A DNA stretch of 64,000 nucleotides. It comes from Hypoxylon rubiginosum (lineage: Eukaryota; Ascomycota; Sordariomycetes; Xylariales; Hypoxylaceae). The number at the start of each line of letters is the position of its first letter. Within the stretch, counting starts at the first letter, position 1. The translations under genes were made by a program, and so were the position numbers. Location: contig CADCXA010000058.1 of the NCBI GenBank assembly GCA_902806565.1, positions 248,001-312,000 of the forward strand. Reading direction: 5' to 3'. The notes beneath the pieces are model-generated. The model did not search any database. It saw only the letters and a list, made by a program, of their open reading frames with translations, and was not told where the DNA came from. Below, piece after piece: positions 48,103 through 59,219 of this stretch.

Positions 48103-48976
48103 ACGGCAGTGCGGTGCGCAGTGCGTGTCGAAGGAGGCGATTAGGGGCACTAAAAGAAAAGAAGCCGGCAGGGCGCGAAGCCAACCCTACCACTTTACGA
48201 AGGTTACGAAAAAAGAAATAATGTGTGACGGAACATCAGTACAATTTTGATGATACCCAGAGGCTGTTTACACGCCAGGAACTCGGTTACTCCCTAATTC
48301 GAGGGGAGATACGATACAATATAACAGTATAGGTAGTAATGGTAATGATAGATCTCTCGTGGTTATTGGTCTCTTCTTGGTTCGTGGGTTTAGGGGGTTA
48401 GGCGAATTCAATAAATCGTATACAAGGCAATGATTTCACAGCTCTTTGCCAGCATAACATATGAATACCAATAGACCAGTAGCAATGATATTATGAATCG
48501 ACGGGGTTAAATTAAATCCCGTTTCTGAAGGGCAAGTCCTCCGTCTTATTACTTTGTTGCATTCATTATATAAGTATGCTAGGTATCAACGTAAAGACGT
48601 ATCATCGCATCCCACAAGAGCCTAGAGCCTGGAGCCTAGATAGAATCCTTTTCATAGGGGAAGCCAAGTCCAAGGCGATGGCCCTCATGCTGCTACCACA
48701 TGCCGTATGCATCTAGGTATAGCCTATTCATTACGGGGTCTCCGGGGGAGACAATGTACCCAGTTCGTATAACTCATCTTCCGTAGTCTCCCCTTCTTGC
48801 GGCTCTTCCGTAGTCTCTCCTACTTCCGTCTCCCCTGCTCCCTCCAGCTCGTCTCTCGTACTCTTCTCTCCTTCCTCCAACTAGGCCGGATACGTCTGGA
48901 CGAGCTGCGAGCCCCTGCCCCCCCTGGTGCGCGGCCGCAGCGAGGTGCGGGAGATCAGGCGCTTCGGCGAACGACC
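48103..48976. other. Convergent 3' region
   Basis: About 870 bases between the ends of two converging genes. A 236-codon plus-strand frame from 48797 has no ATG family signal and is mainly the shadow of BRE2. No gene seen. Confidence 0.5.
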
Positions 48977-50860
48977 CTAATCGTCCTGCACGAGCTCCTT
49001 GATCTCCTCGCGGGCGGGCGCGATGCCCGCCGTCGTCTCGGCCTTGGCGTCCCGTCCGCCGGTCCGGTCGATGACGCGCGCCCCGTCCTGCATCCAGAAG
49101 TCGACCTCGTCTATCACGTCCGCCACCACGTCCTCCACCACCTGCTCGTCGTAGCGCTCCGCCACAGACCGCACCTTATCCAGCTTCCGGGCCGGCGCGC
49201 TGGCGACTTTGACCGTGTCCGTGTCGATTATGTCCACCATGTCCACCATGTCCACGTCTCCGTCGTCGTCTACGTCCGAGAGCCCCGGCGGCGGGTACCA
49301 GAATCTGGGCCCGAAGTTGACTTCGGCGGCGCCGCCTCGGAATACGCTGATCGCCGGATAGTACCCCAACATGCCGTCGTCCATGGCTTCTCTCGCGCCC
49401 ACCTGCGCCTGAGGCTTCGAGGCCGGCGGCAGGAAGGCCAAAAGATCCGTGAATGGCGTTCCCATCAGCTGGCCGTTCTTGTAGATCTTGATACACGAAT
49501 TGGGTAGCGTGCGTAGAGCGGGGACTTGGTGATTCGGGTTCGGCTTGTCGCCTGGCCTGCTACCTATCGTCCCTGAAGGTCCCACCGGCGACGGGTTCAT
49601 CAAGTCCTCTAGCTCCTTGGTCGTGTGGTAGTCAATCTTCTCCAGGTAGATGTGCTGTTTGAAGCGAATCGGTATTCTATCACGAACGATATTGGCTGCC
49701 TCCACAGTAGGTTCGTCTTCATCTATCAGATCTACCGCCGGGTTGTACTGGCCCTGCACAACCTTCCTGTGTAGCTGCTCCGAAGGTAGCTGGATCTCGA
49801 GTCCGATCACGTCTCCCTCCCGGATCTCTTCGCCCGGGGGGAAGAAGTCTTTGGGTCGCGACATGTGTACCTTCTGACCCTGTACATCTCGAATACCGTA
49901 ACTGTAGGCGTCGAAACCAACCGGCGCATCCAACGAGGCCTCCCGTCTCGCAAACCCTAAACGCACGTGGCCATGCGATTCGACGTTTCCGTCCGCATTG
50001 CTCTTGATAGTTCCTCTCGTGATCTTGCATTCCCAATACCACCGACCCTGGCGCACAGCTACATTGGCTCGAGCGGACCTAAATCCTTTATCCGTCGTAA
50101 TATGCCGTCCTGATTGGTCCATGTACATATGAGTAGCAGCATCTTCGAAGCTGATATGGGCGCCAAATGGTTCAGGTTCGGTCTGTCGGTAGTAGAAGGA
50201 GGAAGGGAAGGCGGGGTCGGCTATGCAGTGTAGGTAGTGGAAGCTCTTCTTGTTGTAGACACTAGATGCGAGCGAGCGATTAGTAGGAGGCTAAGACGCG
50301 ACACTCTTGATATGGAATGCGAGTGCGACTCACTGTTCGGAAGTCTCGTAGAACTGGATGATAGATCCATCGGGGGCGGGAACTTCGTGGTGGGGAGTAA
50401 AGACAGGACCTCGAGCGGTTTCGAAGTCGGATGGCTTCGGAGGCGCTAGCTTGTAACGCAGAGGCGAGGATTCATTAGGCGGAAGATCTCTGAACTTGGG
50501 GTCTGGGGTAGCTCTAGAGCTATCTGCACCCAGCCCAAGTCCAGCCTTAGACTCTCGCTTCTTCAGCGTCTCCTTTTTATTTCTGGCGGGCTTCTCGCGG
50601 GCCATGACTGCTACGTCGTCATAGGACGGTGGCTGCAATTGCGGTTGCGGTTGTGATTGGGACTGATTCTTATTAGGTTTTACATCGGGATTGGGGTTTA
50701 GTGGTGAAGAAACTGGGGGCGCATGGTCGTCTTCGAGAGGGCGCTTTTGAGGGGCGGAGACGGGGAGAACTGGGAGAACTGGGAGAACTGGGAGAACTGG
50801 GAGAACTGGTACGGGGATAGGTGTGATTTGGCGCTTTGGTATATTTACGTCGGTCGCCAT
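48977..50860 (-). CDS. BRE2: COMPASS (Set1) complex subunit Bre2/Ash2, SPRY domain
   Basis: Bre2/Ash2 stimulates the Set1 histone H3K4 methyltransferase. Two exons are inferred (50860-50334 and 50261-48977), joined across HVYNKKSFHYLHCIADPAFP and giving about 603 residues. The first 100 residues are Pro/Gln-rich with five tandem PVL units. The SPRY domain runs from about 205: HITTDKGFRSARANVAVRQG, then WYWECKITRG, then HVRLGFARREASLDAPVGFD, then YSYGIRDVQGQKVH, and ends with NSCIKIYKNGQLMGTPF and YYPAISVFRGGAAEVNFGPR. A C-terminal segment with several Asp/Val repeats corresponds to the SDI-type region. No PHD or winged-helix N-terminus is seen, as in yeast Bre2 rather than animal Ash2. Confidence 0.92.
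50762..50809. repeat. 9-bp minisatellite (GGGAGAACT)n inside BRE2
   Basis: Five consecutive near-perfect copies of GGGAGAACT on the + strand, encoding Pro-Val-Leu repeats on the minus strand. The 9-base period keeps the frame whatever the copy number. Confidence 0.9.
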
Positions 50861-51656
50861 AGTGAATGAATTCTTTTAAACAAAAAAAAACAATGGAGAT
50901 TATTATTTGCCTAGGGTAAGGCAATTGCGTCTATAATTATGGAGAATACCCTTGGATACGATACAATTTCTTGAGTACAAGGCGACAACAAACAGATGTG
51001 TAGAGGTGAAGATGTGCAGATGTGAAGAAGGTGAGGTTTCGAAATAGTCTTGTGTTGCGTTGGAGTTTGTCTTCCTCTCAAACCTTGCTTGCGGCTCTGG
51101 CAGCCTTCTAGGTACAATGCAAGTACATTACCCCCCTGTGGCCTCTGTGGCCTAGGAGGATCATGCCTCTAATTCCCGATCCTACCCTAGCGTTTCAGTG
51201 TACCCCGGCGTACCTCTGCCACTTTGGAAGCTGCAGCTCTAATCCGAGTACCTAAACCGCTAATGCGAATTACGACATTAAAACTTCAGCTTTCATCCTC
51301 AACATTGAAGCATTGCTCTTGCTAGTACAACTGCAGTTATGGTGCCTTCCAGATGCACATGCACTTGACATATACCACGCTTATAAAAAAGGTCAATGCC
51401 AAGTATTCGTAATTCGTATTAGGCGCCTAATTGAATTGAATATAGCTTCTCTATCGGCATAGCTAAATGATGTATCGATTTTCACGTCAATCCTTGCTCG
51501 GGATGTAGCATGAACATGTCCCACGAAGTGCACGACTTTATAAAAATGCGCTGTCCATGATCGAGTACGCAGCAAGCATTCTATTATGCGTCAAGTCGAA
51601 TCGCAGTCGGGGAAAGGAATTAAAAAAAGGCAGAATAAAAATTTACAAAAATGCTG
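50861..51656. other. BRE2 promoter region
   Basis: About 800 bases. No ORF of note; the open frames overlap the tRNA or lack ATG. Confidence 0.45.
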
Positions 51657-51752
51657 CGACCACCACGGGACTCGAACCCGCAACCTCAGTCTTTCACTCC
51701 CATAATCACAGGATAATAGGAGGACCGCGCGCTACCATTGCGCCAAGCAGTC
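51657..51752 (-). tRNA. tRNA-Arg (anticodon CCU) with 24-nt intron
   Basis: The minus strand starts GACTGCTTGGCGCAATGGTA, which contains the A box, and has the B box GGGTTCGAGTCCC. Acceptor strands GACTGCT and GGTGGTC pair over 7 positions with wobbles. Anticodon strands CGGTC and GACTG pair over 5. The T stem GCGGG/CCCGT pairs over 5. The 31-nt sequence between the anticodon strands begins CTCCTA and ends A. Removing 24 nt after position 37 leaves a 7-nt loop CTCCTAA with anticodon CCU, the same loop as yeast tRNA-Arg(CCU). A T run follows within about 10 bases of the 3' end, as a Pol III terminator. Confidence 0.9.
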
Positions 51753-52516
51753 AGTGTAGGAACGCTCTTGGCAGAGCGGCCAACGACTTGCTGCTGTTCG
51801 CAGGCCGAACAGTCGCCCGCTAATGCTAGCGGGTTTGCGTCTGTTGAATTTTTGCCCTCTTATAAGGTCTTATAAGGCACTCTCCAATTCCAGGTTAGCG
51901 TCTACCTCTAAACCGCTGAGGGTAACCTTAGACATGACTTGTTCAGACCAAAGATGTCGGCCAGCATTCCATACGCATTTTATTATCATTAGAAGAAAAT
52001 AAATGTAATAAAGCAAGTTGCAGCCAGTATAGCCAGTATGTCTATATTATCGACGGTTTACTTGTAATCTACGTCGCTACTTGCGCAGGTTGAACACAGA
52101 GCCAAAGATGTTGAAGTCGACGTGTTGCCCTTTGGCTCAGATGCCCATTATGAAAGAAGAAAAACATAAGTTGATTGCTGATATTCTCATGTCGCGCGTC
52201 GGTAGCCAGATATCATTAAATTCAACCTACCATATGCATTGAATCCAGCAGCATTATAGATAAGTTGCCGAAGTTGATGCAACCCAGGTTGGCCACATCC
52301 TTTTGTAGTACTTCAACGCAGCCGGCTATGCTGTCTACATATGAACAACCACTTTCGTAACGAGTATCCCGTGGAATCTCTTTCAATCTCGAAGATGTAT
52401 TGCCCAGAACCAGTTTCATATACTCCTGGACAATGGCACCCGGAGATCGGAGAACGTACACGGGCCGGATTCAAAGGTGATGCAGTCTAATCCTCTGTGG
52501 TTCAACTGTTGTAATT
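51753..52516. other. Intergenic between tRNA-Arg and PPT2
   Basis: About 760 bases, partly AT-rich. A 79-codon minus-strand frame (52461-52222) begins at GTG and has no family signal. No gene seen. Confidence 0.45.
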
Positions 52517-53152
52517 CTAGCTCTCCTCTGATATACCCGGATTTTCCAGCATCGTCAGACACACGGCGCTGGCGTAGTCCCCATCATGGGTGATACTAAG
52601 ACGTGCGTACACGTTTTCGCGGATCCCGTCGCCTTTTATAATGGCTACGGGTGGGCCGTGCCTCTCTTTGGACCGATCACCTTGCGGCGGAGGCTCCTGT
52701 TCCTTCTGAGAAGAGTCGGAAAGCGTCTCATTCTCGGATAGCGTAGATAAGTGGTTTTGATATGTGACCACAACGTCGCGATAGTATAGTTTGCGGAGAG
52801 AGTAGGCCTTTATGACTGCTTCCTTTGCCGCGAACCTGGTATCATCAAATGTGAGCTACTAAGCTGGACTCTTCTTCGGCTTTACTCCTTAGGATGGTAT
52901 TGCCACTAACCTGCCAGCCATGAACTCAGCTGCCTTCCCCATTTTCGGGTCCCTTCCATCTTTCAAGTCCGGAGACGGTGTGAAGACGCACTTGAGAATT
53001 TGCAATGTAAAGGGTACTTTTAGCTCTTCTGGGGTGAGGATGCGCTCGACAAACTTGGTGGCTAGGGGAGATCTTAGATTCTTATAAATTCTAGAAATCC
53101 GACAGATATCGATGCCGACTCCGAAAGGTGGAAGTCCCCGACCCAACATCAT
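52517..53152 (-). CDS. PPT2: Mitochondrial holo-acyl-carrier-protein synthase
   Basis: This AcpS-type enzyme transfers 4'-phosphopantetheine from CoA to the serine of mitochondrial acyl carrier protein. Two exons are inferred (53152-52911 and 52835-52517), giving about 186 residues. The N-terminus GVGIDICRISRI carries the metal-binding Asp, and KFVERILTPEEL is the second conserved block. The junction restores AGRFAAKEAVIKAY, with the catalytic Lys/Glu signature. SITHDGDYASAVCL near the end is the third block. A Ser/Glu-rich insert of about 35 residues lies between the second and third blocks and is longer than in bacteria. No strong presequence is seen at this start, although two adjacent ATGs and the short N-terminus leave the exact start open. 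Confidence 0.88.
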
Positions 53153-53644
53153 GGGGATTCCTAACTTGAGAAGGAGTTGACTCTACTCTCTCTTAAGTGA
53201 CGAGACGAAATGTGAGTTGAGAGGTGTGTAGCTTGACGCGAGATTTTACTTTAAGCCTTATCGTTATCGCGACCCTCAATTAATACATACAGGTGGATGG
53301 TTCGTAATACAAACGGTACCTAAAGAACGCCATATTTCATTAAATATTTCTATTTAGATGATTTTTATCACAATTTTAACTGCCTTCAAAATCGATTTCC
53401 TGCATAGAATGCTAGAAACAGATGCTTCGCCAATTAGCATTGAAGGTCAGACCTTGATATCTCATTTCGCAAGTCCCACCAACGCCGTCGCACTTCCCAA
53501 CGTCGCACTCAAAATAGCAAATGTGTTAGATATCGTTACTCGTCGTCCGAATGAGGCGTATAAAGTGTCACATTTTTTCCAATTCACATCTCCCAACCTC
53601 CACCAACGGAACCCCCTTAGACTTGTTCTTTCTCACAGTATACC
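53153..53644. other. PPT2 promoter region and DUF1774 gene 3' end
   Basis: About 490 bases between two minus-strand genes. A plus-strand frame starting near 53358 is not supported by any family signal. Confidence 0.5.
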
Positions 53645-54897
53645 TCACTCACCGAGGAGCGGTGCTCGCTCGGCGTCACCGTTTCGTGCTCTCGCAAACT
53701 TGATGTCCCTTCCGGTTGCAGCGGGTATGGCAACAACTAAAGTCGCGATGAAGAGAACTGCCATGATGACAAAGGCAAATATCCACTGGAATGCAATAAC
53801 CTGTCGGAAGAATTGGGATACACCAATTGCCGCTGACAAGACGCTGAGGTTGAATCCCATAGTATAATCCTAACAGAGTATTAGAAGGCGTGCTACGGAC
53901 TCAAGAGCATAAAGACGATACTAACCTTGTAGACGATGATGAAAAACAGGCCATATACTAGAATCGACCAGATGAAGATGTTACCGAAGATGCGGGCGAC
54001 GAGCGACTCCGGGTGCGGCACCATGATGGCCCCGTTCCAGTAAATCGCGATGAACGTCCACGCCAGCGGCCCGGAGACAACAGCCTGGTGGATGAACCGG
54101 GCATACGCCGGGTAGCGGAAGTAGAGCGAGGTCAGGTTGATGAAGTTGAGGATGATGAACAGCTCGGCCCAGCCGAAGAGCGAGCGGACGAAGACCATGA
54201 CGAAGGCGAAGTGGAAGAGGTTGTTGACGATGAAGTGGCTCCCCACGGAGCACGCCGCGTTCACGCGTTCTACGTTGCCCGAGAAGAGGTGGGCGATGTA
54301 TCCTCCCTGAAGAACGAAGAGGACGAGCCTAAATCAAGTCAGTCACACAGACCTTTTAAGACGTACAACATGTATTCGGCGCTTACCAGTAGATGCTAGC
54401 GATGATGTGGTTCATCCGGAATGCCGTATAGTACGCATCGTTCTGGCCCCATATCCTCCGGCGAAACCAGACTCCATCGTGGGGCCTGTGAAAGGTGTAG
54501 TAGAAGGAGACGACGATCGACAGCAACCAGGTCACGGTCGTCAAGATCTTGTCTGCTTCGTATTAGTATAATTTCCAAGCTCTAACCTGAACTGCCAGAG
54601 TTTATAGGTGATTATTTCGTCTAATCGATGATTGATGGTGCGAGGGTATGAAACTAGGAGATGTTATAACATACTGCCATTAGGTTAGCTTCGTCTATAT
54701 GGCTTTAGATAGGTCAGCTCCTAGGTAGACATACCATGTAATCACCGTGTTCTTGGTGTGAGAATCGCGCTTCGCGAACGGGTTTACTAGTCGGCCAATT
54801 AGCATGACCTTCTCCTGTATTCTTATATTGACTCTTTCCCGTCATCTCATCTAAAGTAGCTTAAAGGTAAGAACATACTGTGGTGGATTCGTTCCAT
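53645..54897 (-). CDS. DUF1774 family multi-pass membrane protein
   Basis: A fungal membrane protein family with no known function. Exons proposed: 54897-54879, 54786-54736, 54552-54387, 54328-53926 and 53869-53645, about 287 residues. The N-terminus MERIHHINPFAKRDSHTKNT leads to VITYKILTTVTWLL, then FHRPHDGVWFRRRIWGQN, then NHIIASIYWLVLFVLQGGYI. The downstream part has about five more hydrophobic segments, including FHFAFVMVFVRSLFGWAELF, FIAIYWNGAIM and FAFVIMAVLFIATLVVAIP. The tail is short and basic (ARARNGDAERAPLLGE). The join after residue 23 needs a spliceosomal twin intron to restore VITYK, a conserved family block; a plain intron would shift the frame. Confidence rests on the uniform family pattern across five exons. 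Confidence 0.85.
54553..54735 (-). other. Spliceosomal twin intron (stwintron) in the DUF1774 gene
   Basis: Reading the minus strand, the upstream exon ends ACAT at 54736 and is followed by G (54735) and GTATGT at 54734. An inner intron from 54734 to 54674 ends GGCAG after a CTAAC branch site. Removing it joins the G at 54735 to TATGTTATAAC, creating a new donor GTATGT. The outer intron then runs to 54553 and ends GAAGCAG after a TACTAAT branch site. Splicing both gives ACA-TAC-AAG (Thr-Tyr-Lys), as the protein family requires. Splicing only at the first GTATGT gives the wrong phase. Confidence 0.75.
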
Positions 54898-57666
54898 TTT
54901 GGTTGCTGGTTGGATGTGTCCGAGTAGTAGAATGTGGAAATGGTGGAAGGTCTAGAAAAGGGGGACCTAAACAGTTTTAAAGTATTAACGAATTGGTGTA
55001 CCGATCTCCTTTGTCGGTGAAGATTTTAGATACATGTAGGTATGACACACGGCGAAAGGGCGAAAACAGACATCATGTAGGAGCCGAATAACTACATACA
55101 TTCTTACCTCAAGCACTTGTACCTGTTCACGTCACCAATACCCACCTATTAGCTTCCCCCGCATATATATGTATGTAACATGCATGGCCATGCGACTACA
55201 CCCCACCATCGTCATATTCTAAAGCAGGTCCAGGCCTTGAGGGTTACCTGTTGGATGAAGCTAAGTCTTGCCTATAGACCGCTGAAGCAGGATTTTCCTC
55301 TCCTCGCCTGCAGCCGGAGAGGCATGAAACACACAAGACACCGGAGGGAAACAGCCTATCAGATTCAGATCACCTTCAGATCGCCTTCACGGCCTGCTGT
55401 GCCGTTAGCGAATCACTTGCTCGAGGTAGCTATTACGTCCTGGCTGCCTGGAGAAGGATTGCATTACTATGAATTATCGCCTCCTCTGCTCCTCTGGGGG
55501 AGTACCCGTAAAGGAAGGGCTGTATAAGTTACCGTTTATGGTATGGATGTAGGAGGTAGTTATTAGGTAAGGAGGTCCGGTCTCTGGGTCTCTAGGGATG
55601 TAAGACGGGATTGGAGGCAAGTCTATGACGCGGTGGTGCTACACATAACGAATTACGAACAAGGGACGTAATGCCGCGTTTGACCGTGCCTTAAACGGCT
55701 ATTGAATTGGTCAACGATCGAGATGAGTCCTTGTCACGCGGCGGCTCTCTCTCTAGCTCCATAATTAGCCATGATTGGGGATTTTAGTCTTATGTTTCGA
55801 ATGGAATTGCTAACTATATACCTAGGACTCTTTAATCGCATGCCCAGCCATACATGACAGGTATGTAGGTTACCTCGCTATTAGAACAGCCTCGTCAGTC
55901 TTCAGTCTTCAGTCTTCATATCTATCATGGGAAATCCCTAATTTAAACTCGAGTGACTACCTAGGTGTTCATCGCCTTATTCAAGGGGCGATGTACCCAT
56001 ACGAAGAACGCCATGCGGGTGACCCGGACAAGACACATAGGGGACGCGTCGAGGTGAAGATCCTCGGCGAGGGGAGCATTTGGTCCGGGTTTATAAGTCT
56101 GCATAGTCCTAGTAGTGATTCATAGGCTTACAGGGCAGGGTACAGCTGTGTGCGACATGCACCAGCCGGATAGGCAGCTTTGGAGACGGGCTTGGCTTGG
56201 CTTTAGGCTTGGTAGCTTAACAGTGCTTGATCAAGAGAACTGCTGAAAAGATCGTCTGTCACAAAGGCGGAGCGGGGTTGCATCAATTGAGGTTACAAAA
56301 TGCGAGCCCCGGCTTGAGAACTCTCTAGATAATCCCTACCCATTAAAAGCATTCTAAATAGATCTTAACCTACGACTTTTTAACATCATGTGGTCTTCCG
56401 AGTCGTCTTCTCCCCTATTCTAGTTCATTTGGGGCTATGGAAGCTACAGACTTATTGTCAATTCCCATATTCGTCTCGCCTACGTCGTGTAACATCCGCG
56501 GGGTCACAAGTTCATCTGCATATATGTGGTTCGGTAAGAGGTAGTCGAGCAAAGCAAGTATATGGGATTCTCTCCTAAGTAAGGCTACTTAACTGCCTCC
56601 GAATTATGATCATGATCTCTTGTCCATTATTATTCTCACCAGCCTCCTTCCCCCCAATAAAAGCGCCATTGAGTGACCAATATCACTAAATCAAATCTAG
56701 TCTCGTGTCCAATCGTTGGTGGTCAGGTTGCGCGCATGGGCGCAATTAGTTGATATAAAGGGCATCCCAAAGGGAAAAATGTAGGTTTCTAATCCTCTTC
56801 GTCCGCTAGCTGCGCATAAGAATCGCCTTGTTGCCTCGGACTGCCTCTTCCCGAGGCAGCATAGTGGAATTGGGGGTGCCAGAACTGCACTTCTCTCATA
56901 AGCCCATTAGGCGAATTCCTCCCATAGCTTCCCGATTTTTGGTTCTGCCTTGGCCGCCCTCTGGTCTTTTGGTCCGCGGCGGCAGTCCAAGGAGTTATCG
57001 ACAAGTTGCGACTCGTTCGCCTCTCGGTTAGATGCCTCCCAGTTTCGGCTCGGGACAATTTGTTTGTTTTATTGTGCTGTTTGTCCGATGTGCTCCCGAT
57101 CCAGCCACCCATGCCTACGAGCAGGATGTCGCTTGTGTTCTGGCTCGTGGCTACAGGCATTTCCGATATCATAGAATGTGGAAGAATGAATTGTATGAGA
57201 TGTAGGGGTTTCAATAGTAGGGTATGGATGGAGAGGTGCGGCTCTTCTCTCCTATATCCTCGCAGAGGGTTTCAAGCCTGGGAATTTCCAATTCAGGTTC
57301 AAACTTGAATTTCCAATTGTCGGCCAAATTGGATCAGCTGCATTCATCGCGGCAGGCATACGGGCTCGCTTGTCACACCAATACAGGGGCTAGATCTTGA
57401 GGCTATGTTTGGAAATTCCAATTGAGTCAGCCTCTGCTCAATGGCAAAAGCCATACATTCGAATATTGGTAATTCTAGAACAGGTTCGATTATGAAGCAA
57501 GTGATATGCCCGTTGCAACGGTCATTCGTGCCTAGGGATAGGCATGCATCGTTTAAATAGCCATATAGATATTAATAGATCTTCTCCTATCTATCCACAT
57601 TTGCTTGATCTACACCACGTTCACTCCAGACGATATAATAACGATATATTAATAGCCCTATTCATA
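54898..57666. other. Long intergenic stretch left of the Clr5-domain gene
   Basis: About 2.8 kb with no well-supported gene. A tandem CAGTCTT/TCAGTCTTC run lies near 55900. A minus-strand frame of 127 codons at 57172-56789 is listed separately. Three similar AATTCCAATTG-type motifs lie at 57282-57424. The right 130 bases are AT-rich. Confidence 0.45.
56789..57172 (-). CDS. Possible orphan ORF, hydrophilic
   Basis: A 127-codon frame from ATG. It is rich in Arg, Ser, Gln and Gly (TRGRPRQNQKSGSYGRNSPN), with an acidic end (QLADEED). I recognise no family. It has no membrane segment and no obvious spliceable continuation. It may be a short lineage-specific gene, an exon of a longer one, or chance. 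Confidence 0.25.
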   Translation of the reverse strand: MISEMPVATSQNTSDILLVGMGGWIGSTSDKQHNKTNKLSRAETGRHLTERRTSRNLSITPWTAAADQKTRGRPRQNQKSGSYGRNSPNGLMREVQFWHPQFHYAASGRGSPRQQGDSYAQLADEED

Positions 57667-59219
57667 ATGGCTAGACATCATAAGACCTTATCGAAGCGGC
57701 ACGGCCCTGCCAAGCGAAAGGCTCCGGGAACCTGGGAGAGATATAAATCTATCTTGCAGCAACTATATCTGGAGCAACGCTTACCACTGTCCGAGGTCAT
57801 GAAGAAAATGAAGCAGGACTATAACTTCAACGCAACGTGAGTTACCTATATTTATTAAGAATTAATAATATTATTGATCTCAGGTAGAAGCAGTAAATGG
57901 TCTGTCTGCTTCGAGGATCTGTTATATCACTGCTTCAATACCCTAGGTCAAGGCTAACACTGTTACATAGGCAAAAACAGTATCGATATCGTTTCGTGAA
58001 GTGGAAATGGCTTAAATATAGCCAGAAACGTTCTCAGAGCCCTGATATTCAAAGCGATTCCTCCACCCATTTGAATAGAATCGAGTCCTTGGAAATAGTC
58101 GAGTGTTCAGCTACGAGCCCCGAAGACTCGGATCAAGAGTACGGTAATGGCATCACGCCAAGTAGCTCCGATAGCGAGGGAGCTGCCAACTGGAATACTT
58201 CCTCGCTGCGTCGACAATTCCTTTCCGTCTTCTCGAAAGTCTGCTACCCGGTCCCGGACGGATTGCGGGACCTGATAACAGCGGGCCTCCAGGATCCTGC
58301 TGACGGCGAAAATCGGTTCAAACATAAAGACGCGGTCATTGGGACTCTCATGCGAACTTTGGGCCTTACTGATGGCTCGGTAAACGTTGTCGCCTACCAC
58401 CATCTTGATTATGCGCTTGCAAGCTTGGGACAGATTGGTCAAGGACGGATCAAGGCTGAGGATGGAAGCCGAGAAGACGAACCCGTGATTTCTAGACTTC
58501 ATGTCATTGAGCGGCAACCTTGGTACCATGCCTTTGACGAAAGTTCTCCAGCGTCTCAGTGTATCTCGTCTTGCCTAGATTGGATCAAACAACAGTCGGG
58601 AACCCGCCAGCCGAAGAAGATGGCGCTGTCTTATTTCGATGCTCTAGGGGAGAGGGAAGCTGGCGGCGGTTCCAATACCTCGAAGCAAGACGTCTGCCTC
58701 TTCGTGTACCTGGTCGATGCATGGATCGATGACTTGCAATCTCAAGGAGCACAACGTCCTCAAGATCGCTGGGACCAGTTGTCCGAAGAGGCTGTGGGTG
58801 TATCCCCGATAGAGACACTCCGCACCATGAGCTCCTTGATTCTCGGCACGGCCTGCATGGACCCGCAATCCCCGCCACAGCGCCGGTCGGCAAGAAATAT
58901 ACGCCGTAAGGATGGCGCCGGTGACGACCAACTAATTGACTCTGCTCTGAATGGTATCGAAGCGATCGAGAGTACTTATAATAAAAGATCTTTGACCCTG
59001 GAGTTCATTACCGAGTTCGTCTGGATCCACGATCCTAATCGTCGGCTCGACGGGGAGGAGAGCAGGTTTGAGGCAGAGGCCCGGATAGCTGCTGAAGCAT
59101 ATGCAGACGCAAAACTATCTGTGCCAATTGAAGCTGCATACGCACTAGATGGAGCGGCTTTTGACGACGCTGGGACTCTCGACGATGCTAGCGACATTTC
59201 AATGAAGGATTCAGATTGA
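57667..59219 (+). CDS. Clr5-domain protein
   Basis: Two exons are inferred (57667-57836 and 57971-59219), giving about 472 residues. The Clr5 domain is at the N-terminus: KAPGTWERYKSILQQLYLEQ, then LPLSEVMKKMKQDYNFNAT, and across the intron QKQYRYRFVKWKWLKY. This domain is found in fungal nuclear and often lineage-specific proteins, first named for an S. pombe silencing factor. The rest is unrelated to domains I know. It contains an acidic and Ser-rich linker, then a helical globular-looking part (LRRQFLSVFSKVCYPVPDGL, then DRWDQLSEEAVGVSPIETLR), and ends with a small Ala/Asp-rich tail. A DNA-related role is inferred from the domain alone. It lies beside AT-rich DNA and a gene-poor stretch. 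Confidence 0.75.

Noticed and set aside
47167..48150. 327-codon minus-strand ORF
   Set aside because: Arg/His-rich antisense of the 46798-48102 gene. No motifs.
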